DNA of 64,000 nucleotides. Origin: Lachnospiraceae bacterium Marseille-Q4251 (lineage in GTDB: Bacteria > Bacillota > Clostridia > Lachnospirales > Lachnospiraceae). Numbering within the stretch: the first letter of the stretch is position 1; every line of letters starts with the position of its first letter. Shown piece after piece: positions 24,569-34,209 of the stretch. The position numbers and the translations under genes are program-made. The stretch is taken from NCBI GenBank assembly GCA_018223435.1, contig JAGTTO010000001.1, positions 496,001 through 560,000 of the forward strand. Reading direction: 5' to 3'. The notes under the pieces were generated by a model. That model was not told the origin of the DNA, searched no databases, and saw only the letters and a program-made list of their open reading frames with translations.

Positions 24569-25768
24569 TTATAATTCCAGATATTGTTCAAAAATTTTCA
24601 AGAAGCACCAGGAAAAATCCTTTTTTTTAACGGTTTTGCCCGCTGTTATCGGACAGACGGCGATCTCTTCCCCATTCAGTAAGAGAACTGCCTTTCCTTC
24701 CTCCTCGCCGGCAGCCACCGGAGCTGCAAGACTCCTGGGCAGAGTCACCTGTAGTTTCACTTCATCTTTCCCGGAAAGCAGAAGCTGGAGGCTCTTTTCC
24801 CCGGATAAAAGAAGGGGCACCTCTGCCGTCTCATCGATCCCCTGGCCCGGCAGGATTCCCTCCTCCACCGCTACCTCACCGAAATTCTCCGGAAACGTCA
24901 GCGTATCGTACTGATAGGCAGACAAGCCATAGGAAAACAGTGCCCTGGCATCGCTCCATTTATAAGTCTTATTGTTCGGCCAGCCGCAGGCCAGAAGGGC
25001 AATGACGAAAGTACGTTCTCCATCTTTCAGCGCCCCCACATAACAGTAGCCGGCCTTCCCCGTAAAGCCTGTTTTTCCCGTCAGGGCCCCATCCATCATG
25101 GAAAGAAAGGCATTGTGGTTGACGCAGGAATAACTCCTGTTCCCGGCAAGGTTGAAAAAGGTCTTCTCCCCCGTCCGCGTAATCTTCAGGAACTCTTCCC
25201 GTTTCGGGGATTCCTGAATACAGTAGCGGAGAATCCGTGCCAGATCGGCAGCTGTGGTCTCGTGGGCTCCCTCCGCATCCTCCCAGTCAAGACCATTCGG
25301 CGAGACAAAATGCGTCTCCCTGCAGCCGATCTCCTTCGCCTTTTCGTTCATCGCCTTCGCAAAGGCCGCCGTGCTCCCGGAAATCGCCTCTGCCACGGCC
25401 ACCGCCGTATCGTTGTGGCTCTCCAGCATCAGGGAATAGAGGAGATCCCCCAGATGAAAATTCTCGCCTTCTGCCGCCCCCAGATGGACCTCCGGCTGTT
25501 TTACCGCCTCCTCCGAAAAAACAACTTCCTGTTCCGGCTCGCCTTTTTCCAGGGCCAGGATGCAGGTGAGGATCTTCGTGGTGCTCGCATTGGCCAGTTT
25601 TTCCTCCCCGTTTTTGTCAAAAAGAATACGCCCGGAATCCGCATCCATCAGGACCGCAGACCGGGCGTAAAGCGTTCCCGGCTCCTCCATTTCCTCTGCC
25701 CGCACAAAGCAGGGCAGAATCACGAGAAACAAAAGCCAGAACAGCAGATATTTTTTTATTTTTTTCAT
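24569..25768 (-). CDS. D-alanyl-D-alanine carboxypeptidase (PBP5/DacF-like), first paralogue
   Basis: A 399-residue serine peptidase that trims the pentapeptide of peptidoglycan. A signal peptide (YLLFWLLFLVILPCFVRAEE) exports it. Catalytic motifs are S-T-T-K in ANASTTKILT, S-H-N in LESHNDTAVAVAEA and K-T-G in LTGKTGFTGKAG. The C-terminal domain follows and no obvious amphipathic anchor is needed to explain the end. The ATG at 25768 has AAGGAG 8 bases upstream. It follows scpB by 60 bases. The upstream frame to 25798 lacks a ribosome site. Confidence 0.92.
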   Translation of the reverse strand: MKKIKKYLLFWLLFLVILPCFVRAEEMEEPGTLYARSAVLMDADSGRILFDKNGEEKLANASTTKILTCILALEKGEPEQEVVFSEEAVKQPEVHLGAAEGENFHLGDLLYSLMLESHNDTAVAVAEAISGSTAAFAKAMNEKAKEIGCRETHFVSPNGLDWEDAEGAHETTAADLARILRYCIQESPKREEFLKITRTGEKTFFNLAGNRSYSCVNHNAFLSMMDGALTGKTGFTGKAGYCYVGALKDGERTFVIALLACGWPNNKTYKWSDARALFSYGLSAYQYDTLTFPENFGEVAVEEGILPGQGIDETAEVPLLLSGEKSLQLLLSGKDEVKLQVTLPRSLAAPVAAGEEEGKAVLLLNGEEIAVCPITAGKTVKKKDFSWCFLKIFEQYLEL

Positions 25769-25828
25769 CGACACAGCTCCTTCGGCAGCTTCTTTCAAAA
25801 CTATATGCCCGAAAAAGCAGCGGTATGC

Positions 25829-26398
25829 TCACACGTTGAGGCGAAGTTCCACCTCTTCCTCGGCCTCCGCCTTGAAGTCCTCCACCTGAACCGGGTTGAT
25901 GGCCGGCAGCTCCTCCAGGGATTGCACGCCGAAATTCCGCAGGAATTCCTCCGTGGTACCAAAAAGAATGGGCCGCCCCGGAGCGTCCAGCCGCCCAAGT
26001 TCCCGGATCAGATTGTACTCAATGAGCTTATTGATCGCGTGGTCGCACTTGACTCCGCGGATCTTCTCAATCTCGATCTTTGTCACCGGCTGTTTGTAGG
26101 CCACGATGGAAAGCGTCTCCATGGCCACGTCGGAAAGCGCCGGTTTCTTCGGATGCTTCGCGATCCGGATGAGATCGTCATAGTATTCTTTTTTCGTACA
26201 GAGCTGAAAGGAATGATCCAGCTCGATGATCTGGATACCTCTCTCCTTCTTCTGATAATCCTTCATCATTTTCCGGATGGTCTCCAGCGTGGTCTCCGGA
26301 TCCTCCCCGATGGCCTCGGCAATCCGGTTCAGCTCCACCGCGTCCCCCATTGTAAAAAGGATAGCTTCAATGGCCGCTTTTCGCTTTTTCTCTTCCAA
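25829..26398 (-). CDS. scpB: Segregation and condensation protein B
   Basis: A 189-residue winged-helix protein that, with ScpA, bridges the SMC heads in chromosome condensation. AAIEAILFTMGDAVELNRIAEAIG and LSIVAYKQPVTKIEIEKIRGVKCDHAINKLIEYNLI are typical. The start is a TTG at 26398, supported by AAGGAG 8 bases upstream. 12 bases after scpA. Confidence 0.94.
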   Translation of the reverse strand: MEEKKRKAAIEAILFTMGDAVELNRIAEAIGEDPETTLETIRKMMKDYQKKERGIQIIELDHSFQLCTKKEYYDDLIRIAKHPKKPALSDVAMETLSIVAYKQPVTKIEIEKIRGVKCDHAINKLIEYNLIRELGRLDAPGRPILFGTTEEFLRNFGVQSLEELPAINPVQVEDFKAEAEEEVELRLNV

Positions 26399-26410
26399 AA
26401 GTGTCTCTCC

Positions 26411-27199
26411 TTATGTAAAATCTGACTCGAAGGTCCGGCCCGGCGTGTCGTCCGCGTCCTCTCTCCAGTCAATCAGAATATCGTCAAAGGTATGTTCCTG
26501 GACAATGGAGATTTTTCCCATCTTCATGAGCTCCAGAATCACAAGAAAGGTGATTACCATCTGCATTTTCGTATGCCCGGCCCCAAGAAGCTCCCGGAAG
26601 CTTACATGACGTTTCCGCTTGATGCAGCTCTCCACATAGATCCATTTTTCATCCATGTCCACTTCTTCTTTTTCCAGCGTTCCGAAGGTGCTTCGGATGG
26701 GGTCGATCCGGTCGTTCTGCCGCTTCATGATGGTCTTGAACAGGCTGTGAAGCTTCGAGAGCGTCACGCCCTCCAGAAGCTCCGCCGGATCAATTTCCGG
26801 CCGGTAAGCCCGGACCTCAGCGGGAATCGTCGGCTCCTTGTACATCACATAGGCCGCGTCCGCCTGCATATCCCGAAGCTCGTAGGACATATATTTGTAG
26901 AGCTTGTACTCCAGAAGCTGTTCCACCAGCTCCTGACGGGGATCCTCCTCCTCGCCTTCCTCGTTGATCTCTTTTGGAAGGAGCATTTTAGACTTGATGG
27001 CCAGAAGGGTGGCCGCCATCAGAAGGAACTCGCTCATCACATTCAGATCCTGCCGCTGCATTTCATGGATGTACTCCATGTACTGAGCGGTAATCTCCAC
27101 GATGGGAATGTCATAAATATTTACTTTGTTTTTGTCAATCAGATGCAGAAGAAGATCCAAAGGACCCTCAAATGCCTCCAGTTTTACGGGAATTCCCAT
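26411..27199 (-). CDS. scpA: Segregation and condensation protein A (kleisin)
   Basis: A 262-residue kleisin. The N-terminal VKLEAFEGPLDLLLHLIDKNKVNIYDIPIVEIT is the ScpA signature that binds the SMC neck; the C-terminal winged helix (FRELLGAGHTKMQMVITFLVILELMKMGKI) binds the cap. Length is normal. It is upstream of scpB in the conserved order, and smc is not in the window. Confidence 0.94.
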   Translation of the reverse strand: MGIPVKLEAFEGPLDLLLHLIDKNKVNIYDIPIVEITAQYMEYIHEMQRQDLNVMSEFLLMAATLLAIKSKMLLPKEINEEGEEEDPRQELVEQLLEYKLYKYMSYELRDMQADAAYVMYKEPTIPAEVRAYRPEIDPAELLEGVTLSKLHSLFKTIMKRQNDRIDPIRSTFGTLEKEEVDMDEKWIYVESCIKRKRHVSFRELLGAGHTKMQMVITFLVILELMKMGKISIVQEHTFDDILIDWREDADDTPGRTFESDFT

Positions 27200-27270
27200 C
27201 TTTCCAGTTTCCTCTCCGCTTTCTTGTATCGGGTACTATTCTACCTCATAAAGGTGGTTTTTGTAAAGGC

Positions 27271-28053
27271 TCAGCCGTGCCAGATCAGTATTGGAAGCTC
27301 CGCCGGATTGAAAAACCGCGGCGAGATCGTGTGGTCTCCCAGGCCTGCGCTGACACAGAGCGTGTGCCCCTCCTCCTCAAAAACACCTCTGTCATACTTC
27401 GGAAAAAGCTGGAACTGGGGGCTGATGACGCCGCCGATCCCCGGAATCCGTATATAACCGCCGTGAAGATGGCCGGAAAACGTAAGATCTGCTCCCCATT
27501 CCTTATAAACAGAGAAAAACATCGGGTTGTGGGCCAGAAGCACGGTCTCAGTTTCCGGATCTTTCTCCCCCAGATGACTTTTCAACTCTTCCAGGGAAGG
27601 TATTTTCCGGTTGAAACGGCTGAAATAAGAGATCTCCGCCTCATAACCGGCGATCATCAGTTTCCTGCCATTTTTCTCAAAGGGTACAGACTTATTATTC
27701 AGAACCTCCACGCCGTTTTTCCAGAGCCCGTAGATAAAATGCTTGTAAACCGGCCGGAAATCCTCCGTCGCCTCATAGCGGCTCTCGTGGTTTCCGTTGC
27801 TGAAAAACACCGGATATTTCGCTGTGAGCTCCTTAAAAAACGCGAAGGTCTTCCTGTTGATGCCGGGCTTTCCCACAATCATATCGCCACTCACGACCAC
27901 CAGATCCGGATCTGCCTCATAAATCGCCTCCAGAAGGCCTTCCTGGTTTTCCCCGTAAAAGCAGCCGTGAAGATCGCTTAAATGAGCGAACGTCAGCGCC
28001 GCTTTCCCCGTATCTTTTCCCGTCTCATAGCGGACGGTCCGAAAACTCTTCAT
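27271..28053 (-). CDS. Metallophosphoesterase of the calcineurin-like family
   Basis: A 260-residue protein with the complete two-metal site: LSDLHGC (D-x-H), VVSGDMIVG (GD), SNGNHESR (GNHE), LLAHNPMF (H) and FSGHLHGGYIR (GHxH). This resembles YkuE/YaeI-type phosphodiesterases, some of which act on lipids or UDP-diacylglucosamine. No signal peptide is obvious, though the family is often membrane-associated. It sits between scpA and the second carboxypeptidase; the substrate is unknown. Confidence 0.9.
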   Translation of the reverse strand: MKSFRTVRYETGKDTGKAALTFAHLSDLHGCFYGENQEGLLEAIYEADPDLVVVSGDMIVGKPGINRKTFAFFKELTAKYPVFFSNGNHESRYEATEDFRPVYKHFIYGLWKNGVEVLNNKSVPFEKNGRKLMIAGYEAEISYFSRFNRKIPSLEELKSHLGEKDPETETVLLAHNPMFFSVYKEWGADLTFSGHLHGGYIRIPGIGGVISPQFQLFPKYDRGVFEEEGHTLCVSAGLGDHTISPRFFNPAELPILIWHG

Positions 28054-28084
28054 GTACCTTATGCCCCCTTTTCTTTATTATGTA

Positions 28085-29287
28085 TCAGATACTCTGGTAT
28101 CTTTCCCAGAGTTTTTTCAGATAATCCAAAAATTCCGCCTTTTCCACTGATTCTCCTGCGAGGATAGGCACTTCCCCCAGGATCTCTCCGTTCAGGCGGT
28201 AGACCACTTTTCCCACAGCCTCCCCTTTTTCGATAGGAGCTGTAAGTTCCTCCTCAAGAAGGACTTCCTTTTCTATCGCCGAAAAATCCACGCCTTTTGT
28301 GTCGAGATACCGGAAGCCTTCCTGATATTTGCAGGGAACCGTCTCCGTAACGCCGCCCCGGACCTTTGTCTCCGGGAGCGCATCCCGGTTCTCATCCACA
28401 TAGAGGCGGCAGCTGCCGAAACCGTAGTTCAGAAGCTCCGCCGCATTCCGGAATCTCGTCTTGGAGTCCGGACCGGCCATGATGACGCTGATGAGCCGGA
28501 TGCCGTTCCGCTCCGCCGTGGCGGAAATACAAAAAAGCGCCTTGCTGGTACTTCCGGTCTTGAGACCGTCGCAGCCGTCATAGCTTCTTAAAAGCTTGTT
28601 GGTATTGGTCAGGCCGAACTCGCTGCTGCCCCGGGCCGTCATGTGGGTGATGTTTTCCATCCAGATCTTCGTATAGTCAAAAACTTCCGGATATTTCGTG
28701 ATCAGCTCCTGGGACATGAGGGCAATATCCCTCGGCGTCGTGTAGTGGTCCTCCGAATCCGTGAGACCGCAGCAGTCCGTGAAATGGGTGTTTTTCATGC
28801 CCAGCTCCGCCGCCTTCTGATTCATCTGGTTCACAAACTCGCCCTCGCTCCCCGCCACATATTCCGCCATGGCCACCGCCGAATCGTTACCTGAGGCCAC
28901 CATGATACATTTAAGCAGGGTCTCCACGGTCTGCTTCTCTCCCTCTTCCAGAAAGACCTGGGAGCCGCCCATGGATTTGGCGTGGGCGCTGGTGACGACC
29001 TCGTCGGTAAGCTGAATCTTTCCTTTTTCAAGGTTCTCAAAGATCAGAAGGGCCGTCATGATCTTCGTCACGCTCGCAGGGCTCCGCCTGGTGTCCGCAT
29101 CCTTCTCATAAATCACCGTCCCGGTAGAAGCCTCCATGAGAAAAGCTCCCGGAGATTCGATGGCAAGGCTGTTGCTCTGCTCCTCCGCCCCGTAGACCCG
29201 AAGACCCACATTCCCGAAAATCAGGGAAATTCCCAGCCAGAGCACCAGCCCATAAACCGCACAGCCTGTTCGTTTTCTTTTTTTCAT
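28085..29287 (-). CDS. D-alanyl-D-alanine carboxypeptidase (DacF-like), second paralogue
   Basis: A 400-residue exported serine peptidase. The signal segment is AVYGLVLWLGISLIFGNVGLRVYGAEE. Catalytic motifs: S-V-T-K (SPASVTKIMTA), S-G-N (VASGNDSAVAMAEY) and K-T-G (DGLKTGSTSKALF). Both paralogues end in a similar C-terminal beta domain, so a duplication with the copy at 24569 is likely. DacF-type enzymes act in spore cortex or vegetative wall maturation; which applies is not visible. The ATG at 29287 has AGGAAAGG upstream. Confidence 0.92.
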   Translation of the reverse strand: MKKRKRTGCAVYGLVLWLGISLIFGNVGLRVYGAEEQSNSLAIESPGAFLMEASTGTVIYEKDADTRRSPASVTKIMTALLIFENLEKGKIQLTDEVVTSAHAKSMGGSQVFLEEGEKQTVETLLKCIMVASGNDSAVAMAEYVAGSEGEFVNQMNQKAAELGMKNTHFTDCCGLTDSEDHYTTPRDIALMSQELITKYPEVFDYTKIWMENITHMTARGSSEFGLTNTNKLLRSYDGCDGLKTGSTSKALFCISATAERNGIRLISVIMAGPDSKTRFRNAAELLNYGFGSCRLYVDENRDALPETKVRGGVTETVPCKYQEGFRYLDTKGVDFSAIEKEVLLEEELTAPIEKGEAVGKVVYRLNGEILGEVPILAGESVEKAEFLDYLKKLWERYQSI

Positions 29288-29366
29288 ACCTTTCCTGCCT
29301 TCTTTCCGCCTGTATATCACAATATAAGAAACTCAGGAAAAGTTTATGCCTGTTTTATGACACGAA

Positions 29367-29400
29367 AAAAGCCTCTGAGCGAATCAACTCAGAGGCTTTT
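29367..29400 (-). terminator. Terminator of rpsU
   Basis: GCCTCTGAG (29371-29379) and CTCAGAGGC (29389-29397), flanked by AAAA and TTTT, lie 12 bases after the rpsU stop codon. Confidence 0.9.
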
Positions 29401-29411
29401 GCCTGCACAGA

Positions 29412-29588
29412 TTAGTTATACTTACGTTTCCGGGCAGCTTCAGATTTCTTTTTACGTCTTACGCTCGGTTTCTCGTAATGCTCTCTCTTACGAATCTCCT
29501 GCTGAATACCAGCCTTCGCGCAGTTTCTCTTAAAACGACGTAAAGCGCTGTCCAGTGTCTCGTTTTCTTTTACGATTACATTTGACAT
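29412..29588 (-). CDS. rpsU: 30S ribosomal protein S21
   Basis: A 58-residue basic protein, [27 protein letters not shown] at the start and a [13 protein letters not shown] tail, the standard bacterial S21, which takes part in translation initiation on the small subunit. GGAGG lies upstream of the ATG at 29588. It has its own promoter and terminator, and a hairpin just before the ribosome site. Confidence 0.97.
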   Translation of the reverse strand: MSNVIVKENETLDSALRRFKRNCAKAGIQQEIRKREHYEKPSVRRKKKSEAARKRKYN

Positions 29589-29610
29589 TGTCTCACACCT
29601 AACCTCCCTC

Positions 29611-29641
29611 CAGTTGTAAATTGTGCATCATAATACAACTG
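29611..29641 (-). promoter_or_regulatory. Hairpin in the rpsU leader
   Basis: CAGTTGTA (29611-29618) and TACAACTG (29634-29641) form an eight-pair stem with a 15-base loop directly before the GGAGG of rpsU. Position suggests control of translation, possibly autoregulation. Confidence 0.45.
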
Positions 29642-29669
29642 TCTGGGTATTTTAATTGCACTGATAAGA

Positions 29670-29697
29670 ATTATACCACATTTTTTTCATCCGTCAA
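29670..29697 (-). promoter_or_regulatory. Promoter of rpsU
   Basis: Minus-strand TTGACG (29692-29697), a 16-base spacer and TATAAT (29670-29675), about 80 bases before the rpsU start. Confidence 0.75.
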
Positions 29698-29725
29698 CTA
29701 CTTTTTTCTGGTTTTTCGGATTTTT

Positions 29726-32368
29726 TTAGTGGATCTGCTCTCCCAGAAGTTCAGCTGCTGCTTTCAGAGCCTCATCGATCATCTCCGGTTTCTTTCCGCC
29801 GGCCTGAGCCATGTTCGGACGTCCGCCGCCGCCGCCGCCAACGATGGCAGCCATGCCTTTGATGAGGTTTCCTGCGTGAGCGCCCTGTTTCATAGCGCCG
29901 TCAGTTGCCATGGCCAGAAGGCTTACCTTGCCGTCTTTGTCGGAAGCAAGGACAACCACGCCCTCGCCCAGCTTCTCTTTCAGCTGGTCGCCCAGGTCAC
30001 GGAGACCGTTCATATCCACGTCAGCCAGTTTTGCTGCGAGAAGTTTCACGCCTTTAATCTCCTGTACCTGATCCATAACATCGCCCAGAGCATCCTTTGC
30101 AAGCTTGCTCTTCAGAGCCTCATTCTCGCTGTGGAGTGCTTTCATCTCGCCCTGGAGATGAGCAATCTTGTTCTCCAGCTCAGCCGGAGTGGTCTTTAAG
30201 AGGGCGCTGGCACGGTTCAAACGATCCTCCAGCTCCTGATAATATGCGAAAACTCCGTCGCCGGTCAGGGCCTCGATACGGCGTACGCCTGCTGCAATTC
30301 CTGTCTCGGAAACGATCTTGAAGACGCTGATCACGCCGGTATTTGCTACATGGGTACCTCCGCAGAGCTCTTTGGAGAAGTCTCCCATGGATACGACTCT
30401 TACATTCTCGCCGTATTTCTCACCAAAGAGGGCCATAGCGCCTGTCTTCTTGGCAGACTCCACATCCATGACCTCGGTGACAACCGGAAGATTTGCCTGG
30501 ATCTCTTTATTTACCAGAGCCTCTACCTTCTCGATCTCCTCCTTGGTCATCGGCTGGAAATGAGCGAAGTCAAAACGCAGTCTGTCCGGAGTTACGAGAG
30601 AACCTTTCTGCTCTACATGAGAACCGAGAACGGTCTTCAGTGCTTTCTGGAGCAGATGGGTGGCGCTGTGGTTTTTGCTGGTGTTGGCGCGGGCTGCTGC
30701 GTCAACGGAAAGAGTCACCTCGTCGCCGACCTTGAACATGCCTTTTACCACATGGCCCACATGGCCGATCTTGCCGCCCAGCAGTTTGATTGTGTCTTCC
30801 ACAACAAACTCTGCGCCATCGCCGATACGGATCACACCGATATCGCCGGTCTGTCCGCCCATGGTAGCATAGAACGGAGTCGCGTCCACGAAAATGGTTC
30901 CGTGTTCGCCATCGGAAATTGCCTCTGTCACCTCGGTATCTGTAGTCAGAACAGAGATTTTGGAGTTGTGCTCCAGATGATCGTAGCCTGCGAAAGTGCT
31001 GGTGATCTTCGGATCGATCTCGTCATATACCGTAGCGTCAGCTCCCATATAGTTGGTGGTCTGACGGGCATTTCTTGCTTTGGTACGCTGCTCTTCCATT
31101 GCTGCACGGAAGCCTTCCTCGTCCACGCCGCAGCCTTTCTCCTCGAGGATCTCTTTGGTCAGATCCAGCGGGAAGCCGTAGGTATCGTAGAGAGTGAACG
31201 CGTCTTTTCCATCGAGAGTGGTCTTTCCTTCCTCCTTCATGGAAGCTTCCAGATTGGAAAGGATGCTTAAGCCCTGGTCGATGGTCTTGTTGAATTTCTC
31301 CTCTTCCTGGCTCAGCACCTTGAAGATGAAGTTCTTCTTCTCCTCGAGTTCCGGATATCCGTCTTTGCTGTCCTCGATCACGGTAGCGGAAAGCTCTGCC
31401 AGGAACTGTTTGTCGATGCCGAGCAATCTTCCGTGACGGGCAGCGCGACGGATCAGACGGCGAAGTACATAGCCTCTTCCCTCATTGGTGGGCATGATAC
31501 CGTCGGAGATCATGAAGGTAGCGGAACGGATATGGTCGGTAATCAGACGGATAGAAACATCCTTCTTCGGATCGGTCTCATAAGTTACGCCGGCCAGAGC
31601 GCAGACTTTATTTCTCAGATTCTGGATCGTATCCACATCGAAAATGGAATCCACATCCTGAACGACAACAGCCAGACGCTCCAGACCCATACCGGTATCG
31701 ATGTTCTTCTGGATCAGGTCGGTGTAATGACCCTCGCCGTCGTTGTTGAACTGGCTGAATACGTTGTTCCATACTTCCATGTAACGGTCGCAGTCACAGC
31801 CTACGGTACAGCCCGGTTTGCCACAGCCGTATTTTTCTCCGCGGTCATAGTAGATCTCAGAACAGGGGCCGCAGGGACCTGCGCCGTGCTCCCAGAAGTT
31901 GTCCTCTTTTCCGAAACGGAAGATACGCTCCGGAGCGATGCCGATCTCTTTGTTCCAGATATCGAAAGCCTCATCGTCATCCTGGTAGATGGAGGGATAG
32001 AGACGGTCCGGATCCAGGCCTACGACCTGAGTCAGGAACTCCCAGCTCCATGCGATGGCTTCATGTTTGAAATAATCACCGAAGGAGAAGTTACCCAGCA
32101 TCTCAAAGAAGGTGCCGTGACGGGCAGTCTTACCTACGTTCTCAATATCGCCCGTACGGATACATTTCTGACAGGTGGTCACTCGGCGTCTCGGCGGGAT
32201 CTCAGCTCCTGTGAAGTAGGGTTTGAGAGGAGCCATTCCTGAGTTGATCAGAAGCAGGCTCTTGTCGTTATGGGGTACAAGAGAGAAACTTTTCATTGCC
32301 AGATGTCCTTTGCTCTCGAAGAACTCCAGGAACATTCGGCGAAGTTCGTTTACGCCGTATTTTTTCAC
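29726..32368 (-). CDS. alaS: Alanyl-tRNA synthetase
   Basis: An 880-residue class II synthetase. The N-terminal aminoacylation core has SGMAPLKPYFTG and RRRVTTCQKCIRTGDIENVGKTARHGTFFEMLGNFSFGDYFK. The editing domain shows HSATHLL and CGGTHV zinc-ligand motifs, and the C-terminal coiled coil and GGGGGGRPNMAQAGGK oligomerisation domain are complete. The start is the GTG at 32368, supported by GGAGG 7 bases upstream; the upstream ATG overlaps that site. It follows tyrS by 26 bases. Confidence 0.97.
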   Translation of the reverse strand: MKKYGVNELRRMFLEFFESKGHLAMKSFSLVPHNDKSLLLINSGMAPLKPYFTGAEIPPRRRVTTCQKCIRTGDIENVGKTARHGTFFEMLGNFSFGDYFKHEAIAWSWEFLTQVVGLDPDRLYPSIYQDDDEAFDIWNKEIGIAPERIFRFGKEDNFWEHGAGPCGPCSEIYYDRGEKYGCGKPGCTVGCDCDRYMEVWNNVFSQFNNDGEGHYTDLIQKNIDTGMGLERLAVVVQDVDSIFDVDTIQNLRNKVCALAGVTYETDPKKDVSIRLITDHIRSATFMISDGIMPTNEGRGYVLRRLIRRAARHGRLLGIDKQFLAELSATVIEDSKDGYPELEEKKNFIFKVLSQEEEKFNKTIDQGLSILSNLEASMKEEGKTTLDGKDAFTLYDTYGFPLDLTKEILEEKGCGVDEEGFRAAMEEQRTKARNARQTTNYMGADATVYDEIDPKITSTFAGYDHLEHNSKISVLTTDTEVTEAISDGEHGTIFVDATPFYATMGGQTGDIGVIRIGDGAEFVVEDTIKLLGGKIGHVGHVVKGMFKVGDEVTLSVDAAARANTSKNHSATHLLQKALKTVLGSHVEQKGSLVTPDRLRFDFAHFQPMTKEEIEKVEALVNKEIQANLPVVTEVMDVESAKKTGAMALFGEKYGENVRVVSMGDFSKELCGGTHVANTGVISVFKIVSETGIAAGVRRIEALTGDGVFAYYQELEDRLNRASALLKTTPAELENKIAHLQGEMKALHSENEALKSKLAKDALGDVMDQVQEIKGVKLLAAKLADVDMNGLRDLGDQLKEKLGEGVVVLASDKDGKVSLLAMATDGAMKQGAHAGNLIKGMAAIVGGGGGGRPNMAQAGGKKPEMIDEALKAAAELLGEQIH

Positions 32369-32394
32369 AATAAATCCTCCATTCAAACGCTGTA

Positions 32395-33627
32395 TTACTC
32401 AGCGGCTTTTATCTGATGAAATCCTTTTTTACCTTTTTTGATGACCAGAGTGCCCTCTTCATCGAAGTCTGCAGTGGTAAATACCCGGGCGAAATCGGTG
32501 ATCTTCTCATCGTTTACGGTTACGCCGCCCTGCTGGATCAGACGACGTCCCTCGGAACGGTTCTTAGCCAGTTTGGTGTCAACCAGAAGGGTGATCAGGT
32601 CTTTTCCTTCCTCCAGCTCTGCCTTCGGATAGGTAGTAGTGGGCATGTCTGCGCTCTTGGTGCCGTGAACGAAAATGCTCTTGGCTGCTACCTGCGCCTT
32701 CTCTGCCTCTTCCTGGCCGTGAACGATCTTGGTGGTCTCATAGGCCAGAACCTCTTTGGCCTTGTTGATGTCCGCACCCTCAAGAGCGCCGAGCCTGCGT
32801 ACGTCTTCCATCGGAAGGAAGGTCAGGAGACCTAAGCACTCCTCAACTTTTACATCCTCGATGTTTCTCCAGTACTGATAAAACTCGTAAGGAGAGGTCT
32901 TGTTCGGATCCAGCCAGAGCGCACCCTTCATGGTTTTGCCCATCTTGATGCCCTCGCTGGTAGTCAGCAGTTTGAAGGTCAGACCGAAGGCCGGTTTCTG
33001 CTCTTTTCTTCTGATCAGCTCCACGCCACCGATGATGTTGGACCACTGGTCGTTTCCGCCCATCTCCAGCTGACAGTTATACAGCTGATTCAGTTTCCAG
33101 AAATCGTAGGACTGCATGATCATATAGTTGAACTCGAAGAAGGTAAGTCCTCTCTCCATTCTCTGTTTGTAGCACTCTGCGGTAAGCATACGGTTTACGG
33201 AAAAATGTACGCCCACCTCGCGGAGCAGCTGAACGTAGTTCAGATCCAGCAGCCAGTCTGCATTGTTGGCAACGATGGCTTTTCCATCAGAGAAATCAAT
33301 AAAATGGGACAGCTGCTCGTGGAAACGCTCTGCATTGTGCTCGATAGTCTCCCGGGTCAGCATGGAACGCATGTCGGATTTACCGCTCGGGTCACCGATC
33401 ATGGTGGTACCGCCGCCTAACAGGGCGATGGGACGATGGCCGGCGTTCTGCATGTGTTTCATGGCCATAATGGTCAGGAAATGGCCGGCTGTCAGGCTGT
33501 CTGCCGTGGCATCAAAACCAATATAGAAGGTAACTTTTTCCTTTCCCAGAAGATCGCGGACCTCTGCGTGAGTCTCCTGCTCCAGGAAGCCTCTCTCCTT
33601 CAGAATATCGTAAACATTTGTTGACAT
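32395..33627 (-). CDS. tyrS: Tyrosyl-tRNA synthetase
   Basis: A 410-residue class I synthetase of the bacterial TyrRS type. The HIGH-like [14 protein letters not shown], the tyrosine-pocket [25 protein letters not shown] and KMGKT (KMSKS loop) are present, and a C-terminal S4 RNA-binding domain ([22 protein letters not shown]) completes it. AGGAGG precedes the ATG. No T-box leader fits in the short upstream gap; a sigma-A promoter is there instead. Probably co-transcribed with alaS. Confidence 0.97.
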   Translation of the reverse strand: MSTNVYDILKERGFLEQETHAEVRDLLGKEKVTFYIGFDATADSLTAGHFLTIMAMKHMQNAGHRPIALLGGGTTMIGDPSGKSDMRSMLTRETIEHNAERFHEQLSHFIDFSDGKAIVANNADWLLDLNYVQLLREVGVHFSVNRMLTAECYKQRMERGLTFFEFNYMIMQSYDFWKLNQLYNCQLEMGGNDQWSNIIGGVELIRRKEQKPAFGLTFKLLTTSEGIKMGKTMKGALWLDPNKTSPYEFYQYWRNIEDVKVEECLGLLTFLPMEDVRRLGALEGADINKAKEVLAYETTKIVHGQEEAEKAQVAAKSIFVHGTKSADMPTTTYPKAELEEGKDLITLLVDTKLAKNRSEGRRLIQQGGVTVNDEKITDFARVFTTADFDEEGTLVIKKGKKGFHQIKAAE

Positions 33628-33689
33628 GAACTTACTCCTCCTAGCCTTTTTTCGTTTTTGAAAAAGGATTTTTATTCACAATACCTACT

Positions 33690-33718
33690 AATATAGCATA
33701 TGGCCAGCGTTTTTTCAA
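33690..33718 (-). promoter_or_regulatory. Promoter of tyrS-alaS
   Basis: Minus-strand TTGAAA (33713-33718), a 17-base spacer and TATATT (33690-33695), about 63 bases before the tyrS ATG. Confidence 0.7.
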
Positions 33719-33735
33719 CTAGGCCGCCGCAATTT

Positions 33736-34209
33736 TTATACCCCCGGATCCACGATCCGGTTGTCGCCGTCCGCCGCCTGGGTGGCCAGAGCATCACAGC
33801 GCTCGTTTTCCGGGTGGCCCGCATGGCCTTTTACCCAGATGAACGTAACCTGATGGGGTTCCTTCGCCGCCAGGAGGCGTTTCCAGAGATCCACATTTTT
33901 CACTGGCTCTTTTTTCCCGCGGGTCCAGCCTTTTTTGATCCAGCCGTCGATCCAATGCTCGTTGAAGGCCTTGATGAGATACTGGGAGTCGGAATAAAGC
34001 TCCACCTCGCAGGGCTTTTTCAGGGCTTCCAGGCCCACAATCGCCGCCATAAGTTCCATCCGGTTGTTGGTGGTCCGGACATAGCCCTGGCTGAACTCTC
34101 TTTCGTGTAAGGTCCCTTTCGGATCCACATACTTTAAAACGGCTCCGTAGCCGCCCGGCCCGTCGGGATTTCCTCTCGCGGAGCCGTCCGTATAGATTCT
34201 TACCAGCAT
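33736..34209 (-). CDS. rnhA: Ribonuclease HI
   Basis: A 157-residue enzyme that cuts the RNA strand of RNA-DNA hybrids. The catalytic carboxylates Asp8 ([15 protein letters not shown]), Glu52 (NNRMELMAA), Asp74 (YSDSQYLI) and Asp139 (NERCDALA) are in place, with His129 in [10 protein letters not shown]. Its ATG follows the stop codon of the MutS-like gene directly (TAAATG), so the two are translationally coupled. Confidence 0.96.
   Translation of the reverse strand: MLVRIYTDGSARGNPDGPGGYGAVLKYVDPKGTLHEREFSQGYVRTTNNRMELMAAIVGLEALKKPCEVELYSDSQYLIKAFNEHWIDGWIKKGWTRGKKEPVKNVDLWKRLLAAKEPHQVTFIWVKGHAGHPENERCDALATQAADGDNRIVDPGV

Noticed and set aside
33628..33735. Possible T-box leader before tyrS
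   Set aside because: The gap is too short, and it holds an ordinary sigma-A promoter and ribosome site with no specifier stem or terminator pair.
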